A stretch of 64,000 nucleotides of DNA from an uncultured Lachnospira sp. (GCA_910585095.1 CAJUBU010000009.1:72304-136303), one strand, 5' to 3'; shown: positions 23,673 through 33,807, numbered from the stretch's first letter. Notes: generated from the letters alone by a model not told the origin. Made by a program: numbers and translations.

Positions 23673-26160
23673 AATATCTGTTCGCAATCTTGTTGAATTT
23701 ATATTTAAGACAGGTGATATTAATGCAGGTTTGGGCATGGGACAAGATGTTAAGGCTATGCAGGAAGGTGCTAAGATTCATCGTATGCTGCAAAAAGAAG
23801 CAGGGGAATACTATCATGCTGAAGTACCGTTAAAAATGTTGATAGAAAGGCAAACCGACAATAACATTGATTATCAAATACAACTTGAAGGCAGAGCAGA
23901 TGGAATTATATATGATTGGGATAAGGAAGATGAGAGTAATAAGACGGAATCTTCCAATATTTGTATTGATGAGATAAAGACGATGCAAAGTGATATCAAT
24001 ATATTAAAAGAACCCATTTATGTACATAAAGCACAGGCAATGTGCTATGGGGCTATGTATCTTACACAAAATCATCTTGAGAGCATCGATATAAGACTTA
24101 CTTATTGCAATTCGCAGACAAGAGAAATAAAGCAATACACAGAATGTTTTACAGCCAAAGCTTTAATGGATTGGTTTGAGGATGTCATAGAAAAATTTTC
24201 AAAATGGACGGATTTTTTATTAAAACATAAACAATTAAGGCAGTCATCGATTGTCCATTTACAATTTCCATATGATTACAGGCTAGGACAAAGAAACCTG
24301 GTTGTGAGCGTTTATAAGACAATCGAGCAAAAAAGAAATTTATATATTCAGGCATCGACAGGAGTAGGCAAGACTTTATCAACCATTTTTCCAACGGTTG
24401 CCGCTATGGGTCAAGGTTATGTCGATAAAATTTTTTATCTTACTTCAAAAACCATAACAAGAACCGTTGCACAAGATACTTATAAATTACTTCAAGAGAA
24501 TGGTCTTTGTATTAAAACGGTGACAATAACAGCAAAAGAAAAAATTTGTTTTGGCGAAAAATGCACCTGTAATCCATCGGAATGTCCTTATGCAAAAGGT
24601 CATTTTGACAGAATCAATGATGCCGTATATAATATTATTGTTGAAAATAATTTTATTGACAGGGAATGTATAGAAAAATATGCGATGAAGTATCAAGTAT
24701 GCCCTTTTGAAATGGAGTTGGATATATCAAATTGGTGTGATAGCATTATTTGCGATTACAATTATGTGTTTGACCCCAGTGTAGCATTAAAGCGATATTT
24801 TAGCGATGGAGCAAAAGGGGATTATGCCTTTCTTGTAGATGAAGCACACAATCTTGTGGATAGAGCAAGGCAAATGTATAGTGCTGTTTTGGTGAAAGAG
24901 GAGTTTCTCAAAATAAAAAAATTATTAAATGCAGTATCCTATGGAAAGCCTGTTGTAAGATATCTTGAAAAGTGTAATAAAGAGCTTTTAATGCTTAAAA
25001 GACAATGTGATACATATCGTATATTAAGCGGTGTGGAATCACTTGGAAGGCTTCCAGAGTATTTAAGCTGCCTTACTGCCGAATTGGCTCTGTTTTTTGA
25101 AAAATATACGACCTATTCAGAAAAAGATGCATTGCTGGAATTTTATTTTCATGTTAAATTTTTTATGTTTATTTATGACAAACTAGACAATAAATATGAG
25201 ATTTATACAGAGCATGACGAACATGGCGATTTTTGCATTCGTTTGTTTTGTGTAGATCCATCCAATAATATTGCACAGTGTTTAGAGATGGGAAGAAGTA
25301 CCATATTTTTTTCAGCAACGCTGCTGCCAGTGAATTATTTTAAAGAAATGTTGTCTGGAGATGTCAATGATTATGCAGTATATGCGGAATCATCGTTTGA
25401 TGATGATAACAGATGTGTAGTAGTGGCGTCTGATGTAAGCAGTCGATATGTTAAAAGAAATAATACAGAATATCAAAAAATTTGTACTTATATTTATGAC
25501 ACAGTAACAGCACATAATGGAAAATATATGGTATATTTTCCATCTTACAGCTATATGAATGAAGTTACAATTTTGTATGAACATTTATATCCTATTCATC
25601 GGCTGCAATTTGAAGAATCTCAGGAGATGGATTTGAATACAAATGATAATGAAAATACGGTTAAAAATGCCAAGTTGCATTTAGTTGTACAAGAAAACTA
25701 TATGACAGAAGCACAAAAAGAGTGGTTTTTAAAGTTGTTTGACAAAGGAGATTATAAAGGTTCACTGGTAGGTTTTTGTGTGATTGGAGGGGTATTTTCT
25801 GAAGGAATTGATTTAAGAGAAGAAAGTCTGATTGGAGTAATCATTGTCGGAACAGGATTACCAATGATTTGCCGACAAAGAGACATTTTGAAAGAATATT
25901 TTGACGGTATTGGAAAAGATGGATTTTCTTATGCATATATGTATCCTGGTATGAATAAAGTGCTTCAAGCAGCAGGAAGGGTGATAAGAACGGCGAGTGA
26001 TAAAGGAATCATTGAATTATTAGATAACCGATTGCTTCGCGATGAATATCAAAATCTTTACCCCAGAGAGTGGAAGCAGGTGAATATCGTTTCTCAAAGT
26101 CAGATTAAAAATATACTATTAGAATTCTGGAAAAATGTAGTGCAATATAAAAATTTATAG
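23647..26160 (+). CDS. DinG/XPD-like Fe-S helicase with N-terminal PD-(D/E)XK domain
   Basis: The protein has 837 residues. The N-terminal ~180 residues resemble a Cas4/RecB-type nuclease (VRNLVEFIFKTGDINAGLGMGQD, AEVPLKMLIERQ, LEGRADGIIYDW, CIDEIKTM). The helicase core has Walker A QASTGVGKTLS, DEAH in LVDEAHNLVD, and C-terminal motifs VIGGVFSEGIDLREE and QAAGRVIRTASDKG. Four cysteines between motifs Ia and II (CFGEKCTCNPSECPYAKG...CPFEME) fit the Fe-S cluster of XPD/DinG. It likely unwinds DNA 5' to 3' and trims it in repair. It overlaps the preceding gene by 26 nt. Confidence 0.85.
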   Translation: MSLIDNIIKISVRNLVEFIFKTGDINAGLGMGQDVKAMQEGAKIHRMLQKEAGEYYHAEVPLKMLIERQTDNNIDYQIQLEGRADGIIYDWDKEDESNKTESSNICIDEIKTMQSDINILKEPIYVHKAQAMCYGAMYLTQNHLESIDIRLTYCNSQTREIKQYTECFTAKALMDWFEDVIEKFSKWTDFLLKHKQLRQSSIVHLQFPYDYRLGQRNLVVSVYKTIEQKRNLYIQASTGVGKTLSTIFPTVAAMGQGYVDKIFYLTSKTITRTVAQDTYKLLQENGLCIKTVTITAKEKICFGEKCTCNPSECPYAKGHFDRINDAVYNIIVENNFIDRECIEKYAMKYQVCPFEMELDISNWCDSIICDYNYVFDPSVALKRYFSDGAKGDYAFLVDEAHNLVDRARQMYSAVLVKEEFLKIKKLLNAVSYGKPVVRYLEKCNKELLMLKRQCDTYRILSGVESLGRLPEYLSCLTAELALFFEKYTTYSEKDALLEFYFHVKFFMFIYDKLDNKYEIYTEHDEHGDFCIRLFCVDPSNNIAQCLEMGRSTIFFSATLLPVNYFKEMLSGDVNDYAVYAESSFDDDNRCVVVASDVSSRYVKRNNTEYQKICTYIYDTVTAHNGKYMVYFPSYSYMNEVTILYEHLYPIHRLQFEESQEMDLNTNDNENTVKNAKLHLVVQENYMTEAQKEWFLKLFDKGDYKGSLVGFCVIGGVFSEGIDLREESLIGVIIVGTGLPMICRQRDILKEYFDGIGKDGFSYAYMYPGMNKVLQAAGRVIRTASDKGIIELLDNRLLRDEYQNLYPREWKQVNIVSQSQIKNILLEFWKNVVQYKNL

Positions 26161-26207
26161 AGTATAATTATGTTATATGACAAAAGCATTGAAAGGCATG
26201 GTTCATT

Positions 26208-27179
26208 ATGAATATGGATTCAGTTAAAGCAGCAGTAGAGGCTGCCATTAGTACAAATGATTTTAAAGGGGAACTTGCAAAAATTGGATTTGACAGATTT
26301 CAAAGCCTAGAGATTAAAAAGGGTGTAAAGAGTGGTATTGATATTTATGTTTATGCAGATATTAATTATAATTCAGCACAGATGAAGTCGATACGATTAG
26401 GGCTAGAGGAAGGTCTAGATTCTAAATTTTATGCAAATCCTGCATATACTTATATGCAGATGGAAGAAATTAAGTTAGCTATTATAGAACAAGCTGATAT
26501 GGATTTTATATGTAATCCTGCATATGATTATACTGTTATGCGCGAGATTCGTCTGGCAGAAGGGTATCATTATGATGTTAAGGAGTATGTGAATAAGGGT
26601 TGTAGCGGAGAGGCTATAAAACAGCTCAGAATAGCAGATAAAGACGGAATTGATTTAAGTTTTTATGTCAATGATGGCTATGATGATTATCAGTTAAAAG
26701 AGTTAAGAATTGGGTTGCAAAATTGCGTAGATGTCACAAAATATATGGGGCATGAGTTCAACGCTGAACAGATGAAACAGATACGTTTGGGACTTGAGGA
26801 AAAAGTTGATATTGAACAATATGCAATGCCAGGATTTTCGTCAGCACAGATGGAGCAGATTCGTCTTGGATTAAAGGATGGCGAAGATGTTGCAAGATAC
26901 ACAGACCCATTTATTGATGCAGCGCAGATGAAACAGATGAGAACTGGTAATAAAGATGATTCAGCACCAGAAAATATAGTGCTTGATGATTTGCAAAGCA
27001 ATGAGATTCTTCTTGGATTGGCGGCAGGACTGGACGTGAGTGTTTACGCAGACCCATGTTACAGTTATCAGCAGATGGAACAGATACGATTAGGTCTGGA
27101 AGCTGGCAGTGATGTGGCAGCATTGCTTGACAACAATCTTTCATGGGAAGAAATGAAACGTATAAGAATGGGTGTTTAA
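26208..27179 (+). CDS. Tandem-repeat protein of ~22-residue units
   Basis: This 323-residue protein is built almost wholly of about 12 degenerate 22-25-residue repeats. The repeat consensus is Y-A-x-P-x-Y-S-x-x-Q-M-x-Q-I-R-L-G-L-E-x-G-x-D-V (for example PGFSSAQMEQIRLGLKDGED). It has no signal peptide or transmembrane segment. The regular pattern suggests an alpha-solenoid or stacked helix-turn scaffold for protein binding. No enzyme motif is present and the family is not recognised. It lies between the helicase and the FapA-like gene, with GAAAGG as its Shine-Dalgarno. Confidence 0.75.
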   Translation: MNMDSVKAAVEAAISTNDFKGELAKIGFDRFQSLEIKKGVKSGIDIYVYADINYNSAQMKSIRLGLEEGLDSKFYANPAYTYMQMEEIKLAIIEQADMDFICNPAYDYTVMREIRLAEGYHYDVKEYVNKGCSGEAIKQLRIADKDGIDLSFYVNDGYDDYQLKELRIGLQNCVDVTKYMGHEFNAEQMKQIRLGLEEKVDIEQYAMPGFSSAQMEQIRLGLKDGEDVARYTDPFIDAAQMKQMRTGNKDDSAPENIVLDDLQSNEILLGLAAGLDVSVYADPCYSYQQMEQIRLGLEAGSDVAALLDNNLSWEEMKRIRMGV

Positions 27180-27203
27180 TTGTAGAAATGGAGTGTGATG
27201 GGC

Positions 27204-28604
27204 ATGAATATGAATGATGATAAACAATTGAATAAGAGAATCACTGTCACCATTTCAGAGGACAACATGTCAGCTTATATTAGACTGAAAGCATTAGCCA
27301 TAGAAGACTACGATTATACGATTGATGAGGTCAATGCCAGTATTGCCGAAGTTGGAGTAAAGATGGGGATAAAGAAAGATGTCCTACATGATATTCTTTC
27401 GGAGAAAAAGTTTGATATGGAAATTCTCTTTGCAGAGGGAAAAGCTTCTGAAGATGGCATTGATGGCAAGTATAATTTATTCTTTGATTCAAATAATAAT
27501 GGAAAGCCAACTCTAAAAGAAGATGGTTCTGTCGATTATTATAATTTAAAATTATTTGAGGTTGTTACAGAAGGTCAAAAATTGGTAGAGTATGTTCCTC
27601 CTACAAAGGGTGTTTTTGGTTTTAATGTAAGAGGAAAACTTCTTGTTCCAAGACCTGGAAAACCAAAGCTTCCGTTGAGAGGCAAGGGATTTACGACATC
27701 AGAAGATGGCAATACCTATTTTGCAGCGATAGATGGTAAAGTTGAATATCGAAATGCTGATTTAAATGTATATAATGTTCTTGAAATATCAGGTGATGTG
27801 GATTTAAATGTTGGCAATATTGATTTTAATGGTGATGTGGAAATCAAAGGGAATGTAATTAGTGGTTTAGTGATTCACGCCAAAGGTTCTATTACAATTG
27901 GCGGGCATGTTGAAGGTGCAGTGATAAAATCGGAAAAAGATATTGTATTTCGAGATGGCGTCAATGGTAAGGGTGTGGCAAGAGTAGAAGCCAAAGGCAA
28001 TGTACATGCAAATTTTCTTGAAAATACACTTGTTGTATGCGAGGGAAATTTGAATGCAAATTATATATTAAACTGCAATGTGATTTGTAATGGTCAGGTT
28101 AATGTTCAGGGAAAGATAGGAACAATACAAGGCGGTGACGTTGCAGGCGTTTTGGGTGTCAATGTTGGCGGTGTAGGCAATGATTCTGGTGTTATGACGG
28201 TTATTCGAGTTGGAGCTACAAAGGAATTAAAGCAAAAATATACGGATTTGATGGCAAGAATGAAAGAAATTAATTCAGAAATTGATATGTATAATTTGCT
28301 GCTTAACAAATATGAACACTTGAAAGCAGTTTCTTCAGACCGATATGATAAGGCAAAACATCAAAAACTTTTGCAGACTAAAATTATAAAAAATTCAGAA
28401 TTTTCAAAGTGTGATGCGGATAGCAAAGCAGCTTTATACCTTATGCAGCAAGCGGAAAAAGCAAAAGTTATTGTTGATAAAAATTTGCACCCAGGCGCAA
28501 GGCTATTTATTGATGGACTTGTATATGAACCTCATGATATTGTTGCACATCTGATTATAAAAAAAGGAAAAGATAAAGTTGCTGTAGAGGGCATATGGGA
28601 TTAA
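27204..28604 (+). CDS. FapA family protein (DUF342)
   Basis: This protein of 466 residues has the DUF342/FapA architecture: an N-terminal domain (ITVTISEDNMSAYIRLKA...), then a right-handed beta-helix of polymer-forming type (DVDLNVGNIDFNGDVEIKGNVISGLVIHAKGSITIGGHVEGA...). A C-terminal coiled coil (LKQKYTDLMARMKEINSEIDMYNLLLNKYEHL) follows. FapA proteins are named from Vibrio polar-flagellum studies but occur widely in non-flagellated Clostridia with unknown role. The start is uncertain among 27198 and 27204; GGAG at 27190-27193 favours 27204. Confidence 0.82.
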   Translation: MNMNDDKQLNKRITVTISEDNMSAYIRLKALAIEDYDYTIDEVNASIAEVGVKMGIKKDVLHDILSEKKFDMEILFAEGKASEDGIDGKYNLFFDSNNNGKPTLKEDGSVDYYNLKLFEVVTEGQKLVEYVPPTKGVFGFNVRGKLLVPRPGKPKLPLRGKGFTTSEDGNTYFAAIDGKVEYRNADLNVYNVLEISGDVDLNVGNIDFNGDVEIKGNVISGLVIHAKGSITIGGHVEGAVIKSEKDIVFRDGVNGKGVARVEAKGNVHANFLENTLVVCEGNLNANYILNCNVICNGQVNVQGKIGTIQGGDVAGVLGVNVGGVGNDSGVMTVIRVGATKELKQKYTDLMARMKEINSEIDMYNLLLNKYEHLKAVSSDRYDKAKHQKLLQTKIIKNSEFSKCDADSKAALYLMQQAEKAKVIVDKNLHPGARLFIDGLVYEPHDIVAHLIIKKGKDKVAVEGIWD

Positions 28605-28659
28605 GCTAGTGGAAGTACTGGCTCTAAAATGATTACATGATATAAAACGGAGGAATGAT

Positions 28660-31600
28660 ATGAGCGGCGTTAAACGAGTATTTGTTGAAAAGAAAAAGCC
28701 TTTTGCTGTAAAAGCAAAAGAGCTTTATGATGAGATTACAGGTTATTTAAATATTAAGTCTGTAACTAATGTAAGACAGCTTATTCGTTATGATATTGAA
28801 AATCTTTCACAGGACACATATGAAAAGGCATTGATTACTGTGTTTTCAGAACCACCTGTAGACGATGTTTATGAGATGGAATTGGATTATCCAAAGGAAA
28901 GTTTTGTGTTTTCAGTAGAATTTCTGCCAGGTCAATTTGACCAAAGAGCAGATTCTGCTGAACAGTGTGTTAAATTTTTAAATGAGAATGAACAGCCTGT
29001 TATCAAGACAGCAGTTACATATGTGATAGAAGGCACATTGACGGATGAAGATAAAATTAAAATTAAGGAATTGTGCATTAATCCTGTGGACTCAAGAGAG
29101 GCAGACAGCAAGATACCAAATACTCTTTTTACAGAATTTAAGGTGCCAAGAGATGTTCAGATATTGGATGAATTTATCCATATGAATGAAGTGCAGTTAA
29201 AGGAACTTTATGATTCTTTAGGGCTTGCTATGACATTAAAGGATTTTAAGTTTATACAGGATTACTTTAAAAATGAGGAAAAAAGGAATCCTTCAATGAC
29301 TGAAATTCGTGTGCTTGACACCTACTGGTCAGACCATTGCCGCCATACAACATTTGCAACAGAACTCGTTGATGTTCAGTTTAAAGAGGGATTTTACAAA
29401 ATTCCTATGGAGCATACATATAAACAGTACCTTGATGATAGAAAAGTATTGTATAAAGATAGAAAAGATAAATATGTCTGTCTGATGGATTTAGCTCTTA
29501 TGGCAATGAAGAAGCTAAAAGCGGAAGGAAAACTCGCAGACCAAGAGGAGTCCGACGAGATTAATGCTTGCAGTATCGTTGTTCCTGTGGAGATTGATGG
29601 AAATACACAAGAGTGGCTTGTTAATTTTAAGAATGAGACACATAACCATCCTACGGAGATAGAGCCGTTTGGCGGCGCTGCCACTTGTCTTGGCGGAGCA
29701 ATAAGGGACCCATTGTCAGGGCGTACATATGTATATCAGGCAATGCGTATAACAGGAGCGGCAGACCCTACAAAGCCAGTCCATGAGACACTGCACGGCA
29801 AGCTTCCTCAAAAAAAGCTTGTCACAGGAGCGGCACAGGGGTACAGCTCTTATGGAAATCAGATAGGTCTTGCGACGGGTTATGTCAAAGAAATTTATCA
29901 CCCAGATTATGTTGCAAAGAGAATGGAGATAGGGGCCGTTATGGCAGCAGCGCCAAGAGCTGCTGTTAAGAGAGAAAATTCAGACCCCGACGATATTATT
30001 ATTTTGCTTGGCGGACGGACAGGACGCGACGGCTGTGGCGGTGCAACAGGTTCTTCCAAAGTGCATACGGCAAGCTCCATTGAAACGTGTGGTGCGGAAG
30101 TACAAAAGGGAAATGCACCTACGGAGCGAAAGATGCAGCGATTGTTTAGAAGACCAGAAGTGACCCGCTTAATTAAAAAGTGTAATGACTTTGGTGCAGG
30201 CGGTGTATCGGTAGCTATTGGCGAACTTGCCGATGGACTTCGCATATCGCTTGATAAAGTTCCTAAAAAGTATGAAGGTCTTGACGGTACAGAGCTTGCC
30301 ATTTCAGAGTCACAGGAACGAATGGCTGTCGTTATTGCGCCAGAAGATGTTGAAGCTTTTTTAAAGTATGCTGATGAAGAAAACCTTGAAGCGGTTGAGG
30401 TGGCTGTTGTGACAAAAGAGTCAAGACTTGTGTTAGAGTGGAGAGGAAAAGAGATTGTCAATATCTCAAGAGAATTTTTAAATACGAATGGAGCGCATCA
30501 GGAAACATCTGTGCTTGTTGATATTCCACAAAAAGATAACTGTTATCTGAAGCCAAAGAAAGTGGAAGATGTAAGAGGCAAATGGCTTAAGACATTATCG
30601 GATTTAAATGAATGTTCGCAAAAAGGACTTGTTGAACGCTTTGACAGCTCTATCGGAGCGGCTTCGGTACTTATGCCATACGGAGGAAAATATCAGCTTA
30701 CAGAGACGCAGGCTATGGTTGCAAAATTGCCTGTGCTTGAGGGAAAATGTGATACAGTCACAATGATGTCTTATGGATTTGACCCATATCTTTCAAAGTG
30801 GAGTCCATATCATGGAGCGATGTTTGCTGTTGTTGATTCTGTTGCAAAAATTGTAGCGGCTGGCGGCGATTATACAAAAATTCGATTTACCTTTCAGGAA
30901 TATTTTAGAAGAATGACCGAAGACCCATCTCGTTGGAGTCAGCCATTTGCTGCATTGCTTGGAGCATATGAGGCACAGTTAGGATTTGGACTTCCGTCTA
31001 TTGGCGGCAAAGACAGTATGTCTGGTACGTTTGAAGATATTGACGTTCCTCCTACATTATGTTCATTTGCTGTGGATGTGGCAAAACAAGACGATATTAT
31101 TACACCAGAACTGAAAAAGGAAGGCAATACACTGGTGCGATTTGATATTGAAAAAAATGAATATGATATGCCAGTATTTGAACAGATAAAAACGCTTTAC
31201 AGTGCAATTCATCAATTGATTGGTGATGGTGTTATCAAATCGGCTTATGTACTTGATGGAAATGGACTTGTTCCTGCATTGTCCAAGATGGCGTTTGGTA
31301 ATAAGATGGGCTTTTCTATCAGTTCGGATATAAAAGAAGAAGCGTTGTTTGCACCAAGTTATGGCTGTATTGTGGCAGAAGTAGACACTTCAAGAATTTC
31401 AGAAATCAACGTGCCTTTTATAAAGGTAGGTGAAGTAAAGAAAAATGGTGTATTTACCTACAAAGAAGTTTCTATTAATATGGAGGAAGCTATCAGTGTA
31501 TGGAGTGATACGTTAGAAAAAGTATTTCCTACAAAGGCAACATTTTCAAAAGATGTTATTGATATACAACCTTATAAAACAAGCAATATCTATGTATGTA

Positions 31601-32412
31601 AAAATAAGGTTGCAAAGCCAACGGTATTTATTCCTGTATTTCCGGGAACAAACTGTGAATATGATAGTATGAAAGCATTTGTAAAGGCAGGGGCCGATGT
31701 CAATGTCAAGGTGTTTAGAAATATGGATGCCAATGCGATACGAGAATCAGTTGAAGAATTTGAAAAAGCAATAGCACAAGCACAGATTATTATGTTTCCA
31801 GGTGGTTTTTCAGCAGGTGATGAGCCAGATGGTTCTGCTAAATTTTTTGCTACGGCATTTAGAAATGAAAAGATGAAAGAAGCTGTTGAAAAGCTGCTTC
31901 ATGAAAGAGATGGTCTTGCGCTTGGCATCTGCAATGGTTTTCAGGCTCTTATTAAACTTGGATTGGTGCCAAATGGTTCAATTACAGGACAGGATTGTAA
32001 TTCACCAACATTGACCTTTAATACCATTAACCGACATATATCAAAAATGGTTTATTTAAAAGTGATGACAAACAAGAGTCCATGGCTGTCAAAGGCGACA
32101 CTTGGAGGCGTTTATTGCAATCCAGCTTCACATGGTGAAGGTCGATTTGTCGCATCGGACGAATGGATTAAAACATTGTTTGATAATGGACAAGTTGCCA
32201 CACAATATTGTGATATTAATGGAAATGTCTTAATGGATGAAGAGTGGAATGTCAATGGTTCTTACATGGCTATTGAGGGTATTACCAGTCCTGATGGTAG
32301 ATGTCTTGGAAAGATGGCACATTCGGAACGACGCGGCGACGGTGTTGCAATCAATATTGACGGCGAGCAGGATATGAAGATATTTGAATCGGGTGTAGCG
32401 TATTTTAAATAA
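28660..32412 (+). CDS. purL: Phosphoribosylformylglycinamidine synthase, single-chain
   Basis: The protein has 1250 residues, with an N-terminal PurS-like part and two AIR-synthase-type halves (signatures VLDTYWSDHCRHTTF, FKNETHNHPTEIEPFGGAATCLGGAIRD, LPSIGGKDSMSGTFED). A C-terminal class I glutaminase follows (FPGGFSAGDEPDGS, nucleophile in LGICNGFQALI, His/Glu in PASHGEGRF). It converts FGAR, ATP and glutamine to FGAM in purine synthesis. It stands alone, not in a pur operon. The Shine-Dalgarno is GGAGG; no PurR box or purine riboswitch was seen upstream. Confidence 0.95.
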   Translation: MSGVKRVFVEKKKPFAVKAKELYDEITGYLNIKSVTNVRQLIRYDIENLSQDTYEKALITVFSEPPVDDVYEMELDYPKESFVFSVEFLPGQFDQRADSAEQCVKFLNENEQPVIKTAVTYVIEGTLTDEDKIKIKELCINPVDSREADSKIPNTLFTEFKVPRDVQILDEFIHMNEVQLKELYDSLGLAMTLKDFKFIQDYFKNEEKRNPSMTEIRVLDTYWSDHCRHTTFATELVDVQFKEGFYKIPMEHTYKQYLDDRKVLYKDRKDKYVCLMDLALMAMKKLKAEGKLADQEESDEINACSIVVPVEIDGNTQEWLVNFKNETHNHPTEIEPFGGAATCLGGAIRDPLSGRTYVYQAMRITGAADPTKPVHETLHGKLPQKKLVTGAAQGYSSYGNQIGLATGYVKEIYHPDYVAKRMEIGAVMAAAPRAAVKRENSDPDDIIILLGGRTGRDGCGGATGSSKVHTASSIETCGAEVQKGNAPTERKMQRLFRRPEVTRLIKKCNDFGAGGVSVAIGELADGLRISLDKVPKKYEGLDGTELAISESQERMAVVIAPEDVEAFLKYADEENLEAVEVAVVTKESRLVLEWRGKEIVNISREFLNTNGAHQETSVLVDIPQKDNCYLKPKKVEDVRGKWLKTLSDLNECSQKGLVERFDSSIGAASVLMPYGGKYQLTETQAMVAKLPVLEGKCDTVTMMSYGFDPYLSKWSPYHGAMFAVVDSVAKIVAAGGDYTKIRFTFQEYFRRMTEDPSRWSQPFAALLGAYEAQLGFGLPSIGGKDSMSGTFEDIDVPPTLCSFAVDVAKQDDIITPELKKEGNTLVRFDIEKNEYDMPVFEQIKTLYSAIHQLIGDGVIKSAYVLDGNGLVPALSKMAFGNKMGFSISSDIKEEALFAPSYGCIVAEVDTSRISEINVPFIKVGEVKKNGVFTYKEVSINMEEAISVWSDTLEKVFPTKATFSKDVIDIQPYKTSNIYVCKNKVAKPTVFIPVFPGTNCEYDSMKAFVKAGADVNVKVFRNMDANAIRESVEEFEKAIAQAQIIMFPGGFSAGDEPDGSAKFFATAFRNEKMKEAVEKLLHERDGLALGICNGFQALIKLGLVPNGSITGQDCNSPTLTFNTINRHISKMVYLKVMTNKSPWLSKATLGGVYCNPASHGEGRFVASDEWIKTLFDNGQVATQYCDINGNVLMDEEWNVNGSYMAIEGITSPDGRCLGKMAHSERRGDGVAINIDGEQDMKIFESGVAYFK

Positions 32413-32430
32413 GTAAATGTAAAATTTATT

Positions 32431-32545
32431 CCTGCGAGCAACGAGCCAAGCGAACATGCTTGCGGCATGTTTGCCTTTTCATTTAGCGACTGCCGCAAGG
32501 GTCAAATACCCCGCAGCTTGCTATGGGGTATTTGACTTTCGCAGG
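32431..32545 (+). other. Structured intergenic element after purL
   Basis: The outer stem CCTGCGA (32431-32437)/TCGCAGG (32539-32545) encloses two alternative inner pairings. AACATGC/GCATGTT (32453-32471) competes with CTTGCGGCA (32459-32467)/TGCCGCAAG (32491-32499). A perfect 12-bp hairpin, GTCAAATACCCC (32501-32512)/GGGGTATTTGAC (32525-32536), follows. The last hairpin may be the purL terminator, although its T-run is weak. A related half-site GTCAAATACCCCG and GGGGCAT occurs after xylB (6724-6751). Confidence 0.6.
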
Positions 32546-32592
32546 TAATAAGTCAAGTTGTTATGTTTACAGATTTGGTGATTATTATAAAG

Positions 32593-32632
32593 GTCAAATA
32601 TACATTGTTTGTAATGTGGTATTTGACTTTTG
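32593..32632 (+). terminator. Possible terminator or repeat hairpin
   Basis: GTCAAATA (32593-32600) pairs with TATTTGAC (32620-32627), with inner CATT/AATG, followed by TTTTGTG. The outer stem is the same as that of the hairpin at 32501-32536. Confidence 0.6.
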
Positions 32633-32678
32633 TGTTAATAATAGATTTTATAGTTATTGAATAAGTGAAAGGATTTAT

Positions 32679-33707
32679 ATGGTTACAGTAACATTAGGAA
32701 GTACACAAATCACTGTAAATAAAAATGGCTTTGGCGCTTTGCCAATACAAAGAATAAGTAAAGAAGATGCAAAAAAGCTGTTAATAAAAGCGTATAAAGC
32801 AGGCATCACATTTTTTGATACAGCACGATTTTATACAGACAGTGAGGAAAAAATAGGGTATGCACTGAGCGATATAAGAGATAAAATCTATATTGCAACC
32901 AAGACAGCTGCTCAAAATGCGGATGCATTTTGGAAAGATTTAGAGGTTAGTTTACACAATTTAAAAACAGATTATATTGATATATATCAGTTTCACAATC
33001 CCTCTTTTTGTCCAAAGCCCGATGATAAAACAGGACTTTATGAGGCAATGCTGGAAGCGAAAGAACAGGGAAAGATAAGGCATATTGGAATTACAAACCA
33101 TAGACTAAGTGTCGCTTTTGAAGCGGTTGAGTCGGGATTGTATGAAACCTTACAATTTCCTTTTAGCTATCTGGCAAATAAAAAAGAGCAAGAACTTGTG
33201 GCAGCTTGCAAAGAGAAGAATATGGGATTTATAGCAATGAAAGCTCTTTCAGGCGGATTAATTACAAATTCCAAAGCTGCCTATGCCTATTTGGCAGATT
33301 ATAAGAATGTGCTTCCAATATGGGGTGTTCAAAGAGAATCAGAACTTGATGAATTTATTGATTATATTGATCATCCGCCAGTGATGACAGATGATATAAA
33401 AATGATTATTGATAAGGATAAAAAACAGCTTGCAGGAAATTTTTGCAGGGGCTGTGGTTACTGTGTTTCATCATGTCCTGTAGGCATAGAAATTAATAAC
33501 TGTGCTAGAATGTCGCTGCTCTTGAGGCGTTCGCCTTCTGAATTGCAGCTTACACCAGAAGTTCAGGAAAAAATGCGCAAAATTGAAAAGTGTTTTAAAT
33601 GTGGAAAATGTGCATCCAATTGTCCTTATGGTCTTGATACGCCAAAGTTATTGCAGGAAAATTATAAGGATTATATGGAAGTGCTTGCAGGAAAAAAGAT
33701 AGAGTGA
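32679..33707 (+). CDS. Aldo/keto reductase with C-terminal ferredoxin domain
   Basis: The protein has 342 residues. Residues 1-230 form the aldo/keto reductase barrel (FGALPIQRIS, TFFDTARFYTDSEEKIG with the catalytic Tyr, DYIDIYQFHNP). The C terminus has two [4Fe-4S] motifs, CRGCGYCVSSCPVGIEI and CFKCGKCASNCPYGLD. This fusion is common in anaerobes. The substrate is unknown; ferredoxin-linked reduction of a small carbonyl compound is likely. Confidence 0.9.
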   Translation: MVTVTLGSTQITVNKNGFGALPIQRISKEDAKKLLIKAYKAGITFFDTARFYTDSEEKIGYALSDIRDKIYIATKTAAQNADAFWKDLEVSLHNLKTDYIDIYQFHNPSFCPKPDDKTGLYEAMLEAKEQGKIRHIGITNHRLSVAFEAVESGLYETLQFPFSYLANKKEQELVAACKEKNMGFIAMKALSGGLITNSKAAYAYLADYKNVLPIWGVQRESELDEFIDYIDHPPVMTDDIKMIIDKDKKQLAGNFCRGCGYCVSSCPVGIEINNCARMSLLLRRSPSELQLTPEVQEKMRKIEKCFKCGKCASNCPYGLDTPKLLQENYKDYMEVLAGKKIE

Positions 33708-33807
33708 TGTAAATAATCTTTATTAAATGTAAAAAGCATATTATTATCAATAGAGTGAAAATGATTTTTTATATAAAAATATTTAAATTGATAAGATAAA
33801 AAAATAA

